A program made the translations under genes and the position numbers. Of a stretch of DNA of 5,484 nt, positions 1 through 5,099 are shown in pieces. Position 1 is the first letter of the stretch. Each line of letters starts with the position of its first letter. The notes below the pieces were generated by a model that was not told the DNA's origin, made no database searches, and saw only the letters and a list, made by a program, of their open reading frames with translations. The DNA is taken from assembly GCA_017448375.1 (NCBI GenBank), contig JAFSLR010000386.1, positions 1-5,484 of the forward strand, given 5' to 3'. This DNA is from Synergistaceae bacterium. GTDB lineage: Bacteria; Synergistota; Synergistia; Synergistales; Aminobacteriaceae.

Positions 1-367
1 CTTTCGCATCGTACATTAAGGCTTGGGCTAACTTTCCGAGTGCTACCTTTCCGGCCGGAAGAAGCACAAAGCACGGTATTCCCTGACTTGCGGCGTATGC
101 TGCTGCTGAAGCTGAGGTGTTTCCGGTTGACGCACATATTACAGCGCGTTTCCCGTCCTCTAATGCTTTTGCTACTGCTAATACCATTCCCCTGTCTTTG
201 AATGAGCCGGAAGGGTTACAGCCCTCGAATTTTCCGTATAACTTAATCCCTAACCTTTCACTTACGCGAGGAAGATAGATTAACGGTGTCATTCCTTCTT
301 CGAGATTAACGGCGGGTGTTTTGTCTGTTACGGGTAATAATTCCCGGTAATGTTTAAGTACTCCCAT
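1..367 (-). CDS. thrC: Threonine synthase, N-terminal part (runs off left edge)
   Basis: This is the first 122 codons of a PLP-dependent threonine synthase, which converts O-phosphohomoserine to threonine in the cytoplasm as the last step of threonine synthesis. The protein begins MGVLKHYRELLPVTDKTPAV. It carries the early GMTPLIYLPR segment (residues 25-34) and the motif NPSGSFKDRGM (51-61), whose Lys57 should form the Schiff base with PLP. STGNTSAS (80-87) is the phosphate/PLP-contacting Asn loop. These features, in this order and spacing, are those of the short bacterial ThrC class (about 350 residues); the rest lies outside the window. The start is supported by an AAAGGAGG-type site (plus-strand 375-382) about 8 bases upstream. 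It lies 27 bp downstream of the macrodomain gene on the same strand and is probably co-transcribed with it. Related fold-type II enzymes such as threonine dehydratase are less likely because of the GMTPL and SFKDRGM context. Confidence 0.93.
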   Translation of the reverse strand, partial: MGVLKHYRELLPVTDKTPAVNLEEGMTPLIYLPRVSERLGIKLYGKFEGCNPSGSFKDRGMVLAVAKALEDGKRAVICASTGNTSASAAAYAASQGIPCFVLLPAGKVALGKLAQALMYDAK

Positions 368-394
368 TTGTGATTCCTCCTTTTGTTGATGAGG

Positions 395-1216
395 TTACAT
401 TATAGGCGATAATTCTTTCCTGAATATGTTTATACTATGCTTTTCTTTTTCAACTCCCGCATAAATAGCGAAAACAACGAGGTCAAATTTTTTGCCGTAA
501 TCCTTCAGAGCTTCACGCCATGCACGTGCTACAAGTTTTGCAGGATTCTTGAACGCTCCGCAGCCGAATGCACCCGTAACAAAAATATCAACGCCGTTAT
601 ACGCACATACACGAAGGATATTCTTTGCGCGTGAAAGATTCATTGCGTACAAATCCTCGTCAGAAATTTCAACATTCATGAAAACATGAGGAGCAGCACA
701 GGTTACGACATCAATCTTCACGAACTCTTCAGGGGATAATCTAGCGGGTATGTAATCGTCATCATCACGGCAAATCACAACATCAGGTGAATATATGCAC
801 GTATCACTTGCACGCCAGCCGAATCCGCCCTCATAATGAAAGCTGTAGAAACCTTCCCGCGCTTTTTGAGTCTTCAATGAAGGGTAAAGTGTCGATGAAC
901 GGCAAATGCTTTCTTCCTGTGCAAGGCTTCCATTTTCGACTCCTCCGCCGGGGTGCTGTGATGCCGCAAAGTTGAGAACAGCAATTTTCTTGTCCGGGAA
1001 TTTCCCGTGAAGGTCTAACGCTGTCTGCAATGTCCTTCCCGATATTACGTCTACTTTTCCGGCCTTTACGGTGTCAACTTCCTCTGCAAAATCAGCAGGG
1101 TAAACTTTCGTGCGCCTGTTCGTGTCCGCTGAAGCTCTGCTAAGGATAGTATCATTCTCAATAAATTTCAGCGTATCACGGAAAACTTCAGCTAATTGTT
1201 CTCTTGTCGGTTTCAT
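395..1216 (-). CDS. Bacterial-type poly(ADP-ribose) glycohydrolase (TIGR02452-like macrodomain)
   Basis: The protein is 273 residues. It has the defining signature of bacterial PARGs, GGG-X7-QEE: Gly90-92 and Gln100-Glu101-Glu102, within HPGGGVENGSLAQEESICRSS. The second Glu (102) is the expected catalytic acid. Upstream is the buried strand IAVLNFAAS (78-86), and near the C-terminus a Gly-rich loop, GAFGCGAFKNP (216-225), typical of macrodomain diphosphate binding. An N-terminal helical extension (1-60) also fits the TIGR02452/DUF2263 family. The known family activity is release of ADP-ribose from ADP-ribosylated targets; the substrate in this organism is unknown. I chose the ATG at plus-strand 1214-1216 because AAAGGAG (1225-1231) lies 8-9 bases upstream of it. 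The in-frame GTG and ATG 5-7 codons earlier overlap the probable transcription start and that ribosome binding site. thrC follows 27 bp downstream. I see no ADP-ribosyltransferase gene nearby. Confidence 0.88.
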   Translation of the reverse strand: MKPTREQLAEVFRDTLKFIENDTILSRASADTNRRTKVYPADFAEEVDTVKAGKVDVISGRTLQTALDLHGKFPDKKIAVLNFAASQHPGGGVENGSLAQEESICRSSTLYPSLKTQKAREGFYSFHYEGGFGWRASDTCIYSPDVVICRDDDDYIPARLSPEEFVKIDVVTCAAPHVFMNVEISDEDLYAMNLSRAKNILRVCAYNGVDIFVTGAFGCGAFKNPAKLVARAWREALKDYGKKFDLVVFAIYAGVEKEKHSINIFRKELSPIM

Positions 1217-1297
1217 GTTTATATCTCCTTTCATCACGGATATTATAATTCACGGTGCTATAATCGCTGAAAATATCACACACAGGAGGCCGGAATT
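1217..1297. promoter_or_regulatory. Divergent control region between PARG-thrC and argF operons
   Basis: This 81-bp gap holds promoter-like elements for both directions. On the plus strand, TGCTATAAT (1256-1264) is a perfect extended -10. It would start transcription near 1271, leaving a 5' leader of about 27 bases with AGGAGG (1284-1289) 8 bases before the argF ATG. There is no good -35, which an extended -10 can tolerate. On the minus strand a TATAAT reads from 1247 to 1242 and would start near 1235, just upstream of the PARG ribosome binding site. A second plus-strand TATAAT (1244-1249) overlaps it. A weak partial ARG-box-like sequence, with one perfect half ATTCA (1248-1252), covers the same bases. 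All assignments are by eye. Confidence 0.6.
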
Positions 1298-2236
1298 ATG
1301 GCAGTAAATCTCAGGGGAAGAAGTTTCTTAACGCTAATGGACTTCACGCCCGCCGAAATAGATTATCTCCTTACACTTTCAGCAGACCTTAAATCAAAGA
1401 AACGCGCAGGGATTCGCGGTCAGACTCTCGCAGGAAAAAATATCGCGCTCATCTTCGAGAAATCATCAACAAGAACTCGCTGTGCATTCACTGTGGCTTG
1501 CAACGATGAAGGAGCATTCCCAGAGTACCTCAACAAGAATGATATTCAGCTCGGCGCAAAAGAAGACGTTAAAGACACAGCCCGCGTTTTAGGGAGAATG
1601 TTTGACGGCATAGAGTTTCGCGGCTTCAAGCAGTCAACCGTTGAAGACCTCGCAAAATATTCCGGCGTTCCCGTCTGGAATGGCCTCACTGACTCAGATC
1701 ACCCGACTCAAGTCCTCGCTGACTTCCTCACGTTACGCGAAAATTTCGGGACTCTCAAAGGGTTAAAGCTGGCTTATCTCGGAGACGGACGCAACAACAT
1801 GAGCAACGCCCTAATGATAGGCTGCGCGAAAATGGGAATCGACTACGTAGTCAGCACTCCCAAAGAATTAGAGCCCGACTCAAACCTTCTCGAAAAATGC
1901 CGTGAAGTCGCAAAGCATTCAACAATCACCGTAATCAATGACCCTTACGAGGCCGTGAAAGGTGCTGACGCTATATACACTGACGTTTGGGTCTCAATGG
2001 GTGAGGAAGCACTCAAAGAGGAACGTTACAGGCTCTTGGGAAAATGGCAGGTTACCTCCGAAATCATGAAGGCTACGGGAAAAAGTACAACAATATTTCT
2101 TCACTGTCTGCCCGCCGTCAAAGGCTCTGAGGTTACGGAGGAAGTTTTCGAGTCGGAACAGTCGAAAGTTTTTGACGAGGCCGAAAACAGAATGCACACA
2201 ATCAAAGCCGTAATGGTCGCCACACTCGGAGCATGA
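1298..2236 (+). CDS. argF: Ornithine carbamoyltransferase
   Basis: The enzyme transfers the carbamoyl group from carbamoyl phosphate to ornithine to give citrulline (arginine synthesis, or the reverse in deiminase-type catabolism). The 312 residues show every family landmark: FEKSSTRTRCAF (53-64) with the STRTR carbamoyl-phosphate site at 57-61, and DHPTQVLAD (134-142). They continue with YTDVWVSMGE (227-236) for ornithine binding, FLHCLPA (267-273) with Cys270, and ENRMHTIKAVMVATL at the C-terminus with Arg298. The N-terminal half (LGAKEDVKDTARVLGRMFDGIEFRGF) resembles the enterobacterial ArgF/ArgI and catabolic ArcB branch. After HCLPA the protein goes straight to VKGSEVTEEVFES, without the roughly 20-residue insert I recall in those enzymes, so it is shorter (312 versus about 334). 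AGGAGG lies 8 bases before the ATG. It is the first gene of a coupled operon with the EutT-like gene and metY. No carA/B, argG/H or arcA/C is in view, so direction of use cannot be decided. Confidence 0.95.
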   Translation: MAVNLRGRSFLTLMDFTPAEIDYLLTLSADLKSKKRAGIRGQTLAGKNIALIFEKSSTRTRCAFTVACNDEGAFPEYLNKNDIQLGAKEDVKDTARVLGRMFDGIEFRGFKQSTVEDLAKYSGVPVWNGLTDSDHPTQVLADFLTLRENFGTLKGLKLAYLGDGRNNMSNALMIGCAKMGIDYVVSTPKELEPDSNLLEKCREVAKHSTITVINDPYEAVKGADAIYTDVWVSMGEEALKEERYRLLGKWQVTSEIMKATGKSTTIFLHCLPAVKGSEVTEEVFESEQSKVFDEAENRMHTIKAVMVATLGA

Positions 2237-2718
2237 ATTACAGTAAAAGAAGCCCCCGAATCGAACTTCGCGGGAAACTCGACAGCCTTAACGCGGTAAT
2301 CATAATGTTACAGGCAAATTCAGAGTCTCAGAATTTTATCGCTGACCTTGAAGAGATTAAAGCGGTCGTGAATCGTATTCAGCGTTGCGAGGCTTGCGGG
2401 AAAATTTTTGAGGGCGGATTCACTTTTCGGGGAATCGATTCGGAGGAACTCTATAAACGTTCGCATAATCCGGCGGAATATTACGGATTGGGTCATATTC
2501 TCCCTCATCACGAAATGGGAAGGGAGTCGGCCATGTTGAATTTCTTGCGGACATTTGCGAGAGAAACGGAATTATGCGCTGTTCGGGCGTTCGGTGATGA
2601 TGACAGTCTCAATATCTGCCATATTCTGAACCGACTCAGCAGTGCGATATACACACTCATATATGAATATTTACCAGAAGGCTACAGCAAAGTAATATCA
2701 TTCGGAAGAAAGGAATGA
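2233..2718 (+). CDS. EutT-like cobalamin adenosyltransferase, single-domain form
   Basis: This 161-residue protein matches, from my memory of the E. coli/Salmonella EutT sequence, the C-terminal adenosyltransferase domain of that enzyme. Correspondences in order are RIELRGKLDSLNAVIIMLQ (9-27), GIDSEELYKRSHNP (67-80), HILPHHEMGRESAMLNFLRT (88-107), RETELCAVRAF (110-120) and LNRLSSAIY (132-140). EutT transfers adenosyl from ATP to reduced corrinoid, making coenzyme B12 for ethanolamine ammonia-lyase. The N-terminal EutT region with its HX11CCXXC metal site is absent. A CEACG (52-56), not at the equivalent place, could be a substitute metal or redox site; this is inference. No signal peptide or membrane segment is seen. 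The ATG overlaps the argF stop as ATGA, and its stop overlaps the metY ATG, so translation is probably coupled. There is no well-placed Shine-Dalgarno. No eut genes or B12-dependent enzyme are in view, so the user of the cofactor is unknown. Confidence 0.72.
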   Translation: MNYSKRSPRIELRGKLDSLNAVIIMLQANSESQNFIADLEEIKAVVNRIQRCEACGKIFEGGFTFRGIDSEELYKRSHNPAEYYGLGHILPHHEMGRESAMLNFLRTFARETELCAVRAFGDDDSLNICHILNRLSSAIYTLIYEYLPEGYSKVISFGRKE

Positions 2719-4007
2719 TTCTATTGAGAAAGTATAAATTTGAGACAATACAGTTACACGCAGGACAGGAAACCCCAGACCCAACAACAGACTCGCGTGC
2801 AGTCCCAATCTACGCAACAACATCATACGTCTTCAAGGACTCGGCAACAGCAGCAGGACGTTTCGCCCTAACAGAGCCGGGAAACATCTACACCCGCTTA
2901 ATGAACCCGACAAATGATGTCTTCGAGAAGAGAGTCGCGGCTTTGGAGTCGGGAGTTGGTGCGCTCGCTGCGGCTTCGGGGTCGGCGGCAATCGCTTACG
3001 CTGTCCAGAACATCGCGAGGGCAGGAGATCACGTAGTATCATCAACGAATCTTTACGGCGGAACGTTCAACCTTTTCGCAAACACTCTCGTTGAGCAGGG
3101 AATAACAACGACATTTGTTGACCCTTCAGACCCACAGAATTTCGCCAAAGCCATAAAGCCCAACACGAAATTACTTTACGCAGAGACGCTCGGCAATCCA
3201 AATTCCGACGTTTTCGACATTGAGTCAGTAGCAAAAATCGCCCACGAACACGGAATCCCGTTAATCATCGACAACACGTTTGCGACTCCGTTTCTGTGCA
3301 GGCCGATTGAGTACGGAGCTGACATTGTGGTGCATTCGGCGACAAAGTTCATGGGCGGTCATGGCACAGTGATGGGCGGAGTGATTGTTGACGGCGGTAA
3401 TTTCGACTGGGCTGCGAGCGGGAAATTTCCGGGACTCTCAGAGCCTAACCCATCATATCACGGCGTGAAGTTCACAGAGGCAGCCGGGAATCTCGCGTAT
3501 ATCGTGAAGCTGCGTACAACATTAATGCGTGATTTAGGCGCGTGCATATCACCGTTCAATTCATTTCTGCTGTTACAGGGGCTTGAAACGTTATCGCTTA
3601 GGGTTGAACGCCATGTTCAGAACGCATTGAAGGTTGTTGAGTTCCTGAAGAGTCATCCGAAGGTCGCAAAGGTCAATCACCCATCGCTTGAAACGGGAAA
3701 GCAGAAGGAGCTTTACGACAAGTATTACCCTAACGGAGCGGGATCGATATTCACGTTTGACATTAAGGGGGACGCTGAGACCGCAAAGAAATTCACCGAG
3801 AGCCTAGAGCTTTTCTCGCTGCTTGCGAATGTTGCTGACGTTAAATCGCTGGTCATTCACCCTGCGTCAACGACTCACTCACAGCTGAACGATGAAGAGC
3901 TGCTGTCCTGCGGGATTCGTCCGACAACAATACGGCTCTCAATCGGCACGGAACATATTGATGATATTATTGCGGACTTGGAGAAAGGATTTGAGGCTGT
4001 GAAGTAA
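2715..4007 (+). CDS. metY: O-acetylhomoserine sulfhydrylase (O-acetylhomoserine aminocarboxypropyltransferase)
   Basis: This cytoplasmic PLP enzyme condenses O-acetylhomoserine with sulfide to give homocysteine, the direct sulfhydrylation route to methionine. The 430 residues have the MetY opening FETIQLHAGQ (9-18) and VPIYATTSYVF (30-40). YTRLMNPTNDVFEKRVAALE (59-78) supplies PLP phosphate contacts. DNTFATP (186-192) holds the Asp for the pyridine nitrogen, and HSATKFMGGHGT (207-218) holds Lys211 as the Schiff-base lysine. Near the end are SLVIHPASTTHSQL (378-391) and IRLSIGTEHIDDI with substrate-carboxylate Arg407. The length (about 430) and the long insert around 225-260 favour MetY over the shorter MetB/MetC/MGL relatives. 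Start: the ATG at 2715 overlaps the previous stop (ATGA), but the AAAGGA at 2709-2714 abuts it. An in-frame TTG at 2724 has that site 9 bases upstream and would give 427 residues beginning RKYKFETIQ. I keep the ATG but regard TTG as a serious alternative. It is the last gene of the operon. Confidence 0.94.
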   Translation: MILLRKYKFETIQLHAGQETPDPTTDSRAVPIYATTSYVFKDSATAAGRFALTEPGNIYTRLMNPTNDVFEKRVAALESGVGALAAASGSAAIAYAVQNIARAGDHVVSSTNLYGGTFNLFANTLVEQGITTTFVDPSDPQNFAKAIKPNTKLLYAETLGNPNSDVFDIESVAKIAHEHGIPLIIDNTFATPFLCRPIEYGADIVVHSATKFMGGHGTVMGGVIVDGGNFDWAASGKFPGLSEPNPSYHGVKFTEAAGNLAYIVKLRTTLMRDLGACISPFNSFLLLQGLETLSLRVERHVQNALKVVEFLKSHPKVAKVNHPSLETGKQKELYDKYYPNGAGSIFTFDIKGDAETAKKFTESLELFSLLANVADVKSLVIHPASTTHSQLNDEELLSCGIRPTTIRLSIGTEHIDDIIADLEKGFEAVK

Positions 4008-4025
4008 ATTCTGAGAGTTTGAAAC

Positions 4026-4069
4026 TTTGACTCCCTTGTGAGAAGTTGCGAGGGAGTTAAATTTTTTTT
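4026..4069 (+). terminator. Intrinsic terminator after metY
   Basis: The arms 4026-4036 (TTTGACTCCCT) and 4051-4061 (AGGGAGTTAAA) pair over 11 bp with one G-T wobble. They enclose a 14-base loop and are followed directly by eight T residues (4062-4069). It begins 18 bases after the metY stop and should end the argF-EutT-metY transcript. Confidence 0.9.
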
Positions 4070-4110
4070 GACAACGCCCCCACACCTTCAGCAACACCGT
4101 TTTGATGTAT

Positions 4111-4130
4111 AAATGGTGAAATGGTGAAAT
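4111..4130. repeat. Short 8-bp tandem repeat, 2.5 copies
   Basis: The unit AAATGGTG occurs twice in a row, followed by a partial third AAAT and then the related GAGGTG. It lies at the point where the recognisable transposase fragment loses similarity, so it may mark a slippage or deletion scar. It is too short to be a functional repeat array. Confidence 0.55.
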
Positions 4131-4378
4131 GAGGTGTTATCCAGTATTATTACGCTACCATCTATCATTTGGGGAATCAAATGTTTCTACAACCATACTT
4201 CAAAAAATTCTGCATGCATTGTTCCTTTATATCCTAACGGAGCTATGATTTTATGTCCTTGTTTCCCTGCTACTATACTTGTCCTTTCATATCGCCTTCC
4301 CTATACTTTCTCATGCACTTCTTGACCTTTGGGAGCTCTAGCATGTTTACGAAATAAATAAGCATCAAGTTTTTCCGC
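4121..4378 (-). pseudogene. IS630-family transposase, decayed internal fragment
   Basis: Reading the minus strand from 4378 to 4121 in one frame gives about 86 codons with clear IS630/Tc1-mariner-type transposase character. The segments are DAYLFRKHARAPKGQ, then GRRYERTSIVAG, KIIAPLGYKGTMHAEFFEVW, KHLIPQMIDGSVIILDNTSFH. The DNTSFH carries the second catalytic Asp of the DDE triad. Two in-frame TAG codons interrupt it: one before GRRYERT (plus-strand about 4301-4303) and one after FFEVWL (about 4188-4190, probably a mutated GAG). The N-terminal helix-turn-helix half, the first catalytic Asp and the C-terminal PYSP-LNPIE block with the catalytic Glu are missing, so this is an old inactive relic. 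It is visibly more AT-rich than neighbouring genes, consistent with a transferred element. I could not identify inverted terminal repeats or a target duplication. The plus-strand open frame at 4134-4325 is only its shadow. Confidence 0.82.
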
Positions 4379-4413
4379 TTCGAACGTAAAGGCCAGCAGA
4401 AAGCAGAAACTAA

Positions 4414-4442
4414 TTATATTTTTCGCGCTTTTGTGTTATCAT
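4414..4442 (+). promoter_or_regulatory. Putative rpsO-rpmE promoter
   Basis: TGTTATCAT (4434-4442) reads as an extended -10 (TGn followed by TATCAT, five of six matches). Seventeen bases upstream, TTATAT (4414-4419) is a weak -35. Transcription would start near 4449, giving an 80-base leader before rpsO. The call is by eye and rests mainly on the extended -10. Confidence 0.5.
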
Positions 4443-4459
4443 TATCAATGCTTACACTC

Positions 4460-4492
4460 AAAGCTCAGAATATCGCATTCTGGATTAGCTTT
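4460..4492 (+). promoter_or_regulatory. Bulged hairpin in the rpsO leader, possible S15 autoregulatory element
   Basis: AAAGCT-CAGAAT (4460-4471) pairs with ATTCTG (4477-4482) and, after a 4-base bulge GATT, with AGCTTT (4487-4492). This gives 12 perfect pairs round a 5-base loop ATCGC. An alternative pairing of TCAGA (4465-4469) with TCTGA (4502-4506) exists, so the leader could switch folds. S15 is known to repress its own mRNA through leader structures in several bacteria, by unrelated folds. Whether this one binds S15 is inference. Confidence 0.4.
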
Positions 4493-4529
4493 ATTCTTGG
4501 CTCTGAAGTTTCATACAGGAGGTTATTAC

Positions 4530-4796
4530 ATGATCCAGAAGGAAAAGAAACAGGCCGTTATCGCTGAGTTCAAGACGCACGACAACGATACAGGTTCGCC
4601 TGAAGTACAGATTGCCGTTCTCACGGAGAGAATACGCGAACTCACCGAACACCTTAAAGTCCACAAAAAAGACTTCCATTCAAGACGCGGTCTCCTCAAA
4701 ATGGTAGGCTCAAGACGAAGATTATTGCGCTACCTGATGAATAAGGATTTCAACCGTTACCGCTCATTGATAGAACGTCTCGGCCTCAGACATTAG
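4530..4796 (+). CDS. rpsO: 30S ribosomal protein S15
   Basis: At 88 residues this is the normal length for S15, a primary 16S rRNA-binding protein of the small-subunit platform that nucleates binding of S6-S18 and contacts 23S rRNA in a subunit bridge. The diagnostic stretches are DTGSPEVQIAVLTERI (20-35), ELTEHLKVHKKDFHSRRGLL (37-56) and GSRRRLLRYL (60-69). His41, Asp48 and Ser51, the conserved rRNA-contacting trio, are all present. The start at 4530 follows AGGAGG (4517-4522) by 7 bases. The same frame is open back to 4431, but that extension has no family similarity. It is followed 12 bases later by rpmE, whereas many bacteria have pnp after rpsO; none is present here. Confidence 0.97.
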   Translation: MIQKEKKQAVIAEFKTHDNDTGSPEVQIAVLTERIRELTEHLKVHKKDFHSRRGLLKMVGSRRRLLRYLMNKDFNRYRSLIERLGLRH

Positions 4797-4808
4797 GAGG
4801 ATAAAATC

Positions 4809-5036
4809 ATGAAGAAAGATATTCACCCTGATTATCAGGAATGCAAAGTTACATGCGCTTGCGGAAATACCTTCATGACACGCTCAACCTTGAAGGAAAT
4901 CCGTGTAGGAGTTTGCTCGGCCTGTCATCCGTTCTATTCGGGCAAAAAAGGCAGGGTATTAACGGAAGCAGGAAGGCTTGAGAAGTTCCAGCGCAAGTAC
5001 AAAGGCGTAAATTACGGCCAGAAAACAGAAATCTAG
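4809..5036 (+). CDS. rpmE: 50S ribosomal protein L31, zinc-binding form
   Basis: This 75-residue protein begins MKKDIHPDYQECKVTCACGN, typical of bacterial L31. It carries four Cys in the zinc-ribbon arrangement Cys16-X-Cys18 and Cys36-XX-Cys39, followed by the conserved HPFYSGKKG (40-48). This marks the C+ (zinc) type A L31 rather than the zinc-free paralogue induced in zinc starvation. L31 sits at the central protuberance and bridges the two subunits. Its AGGAGG (4795-4800) overlaps the rpsO TAG stop and lies 8 bases before the ATG, so the two genes are surely one transcript and probably translationally linked. A terminator follows 22 bases after the stop. The tail ends KYKGVNYGQKTEI. Confidence 0.96.
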   Translation: MKKDIHPDYQECKVTCACGNTFMTRSTLKEIRVGVCSACHPFYSGKKGRVLTEAGRLEKFQRKYKGVNYGQKTEI

Positions 5037-5058
5037 TATCAGCAAAACGCAGAACTAC

Positions 5059-5087
5059 CGGGGGCTGAAATATGCTCCCGTTTTTGT
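5059..5087 (+). terminator. Intrinsic terminator after rpmE
   Basis: CGGGGGC (5059-5065) pairs with GCTCCCG (5074-5080) through seven pairs, one of them G-T. The loop has 8 bases, and the tract TTTTTGTT (5081-5088) follows. It should end the rpsO-rpmE transcript. Its 3' half overlaps the promoter-like sequence of thyX. Confidence 0.85.
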
Positions 5088-5093
5088 TATTAT
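5065..5093 (+). promoter_or_regulatory. Putative thyX promoter giving a leaderless transcript
   Basis: CTGAAA (5065-5070, four of six -35 matches) is separated by exactly 17 bases from TATTAT (5088-5093, five of six -10 matches). The latter is preceded by TGT, so it is an extended -10. A start 6-7 bases downstream of the -10 falls at about 5099-5100, the A of the thyX ATG. The element lies within the preceding terminator. It is a by-eye call. Confidence 0.5.
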
Positions 5094-5099
5094 ATTGTC

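Noticed and set aside
437..975. Plus-strand open frames at 437-634 and 787-975
   Set aside because: They lie inside the well-supported minus-strand PARG gene, lack ribosome binding sites and have no recognisable features.
1217..1237. Upstream GTG/ATG starts for the macrodomain gene
   Set aside because: They coincide with the predicted transcript start and with the ribosome binding site that serves the ATG at 1214-1216.
1237..1275. Tandem ArgR operators
   Set aside because: Only one half-site is perfect. A second box at the usual 3-bp spacing (1258-1275) does not match, so I do not list an operator.
1994..3045. Minus-strand open frames at 1994-2197, 2320-2511 and 2833-3045
   Set aside because: They are antisense to argF, the EutT-like gene and metY, with low-complexity or Cys/Phe-rich translations typical of shadows.
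4134..4325. Plus-strand 63-codon open frame in the metY-rpsO gap
   Set aside because: No ribosome binding site or recognisable domain. The opposite strand reads clearly as a decayed transposase, so this is its shadow.
4431..4529. 33-codon N-terminal extension of S15
   Set aside because: The frame is open, but S15 normally starts at the M of MIQKEKK. A strong AGGAGG sits 7 bases before that ATG, and the extension would start inside the promoter.
4008..4529. Undescribed RNA, CRISPR array or defence system in the longest gene-poor stretch
   Set aside because: The stretch is accounted for by a terminator, a transposase relic, a promoter and the rpsO leader. Its only repeat is a 20-base octamer run.
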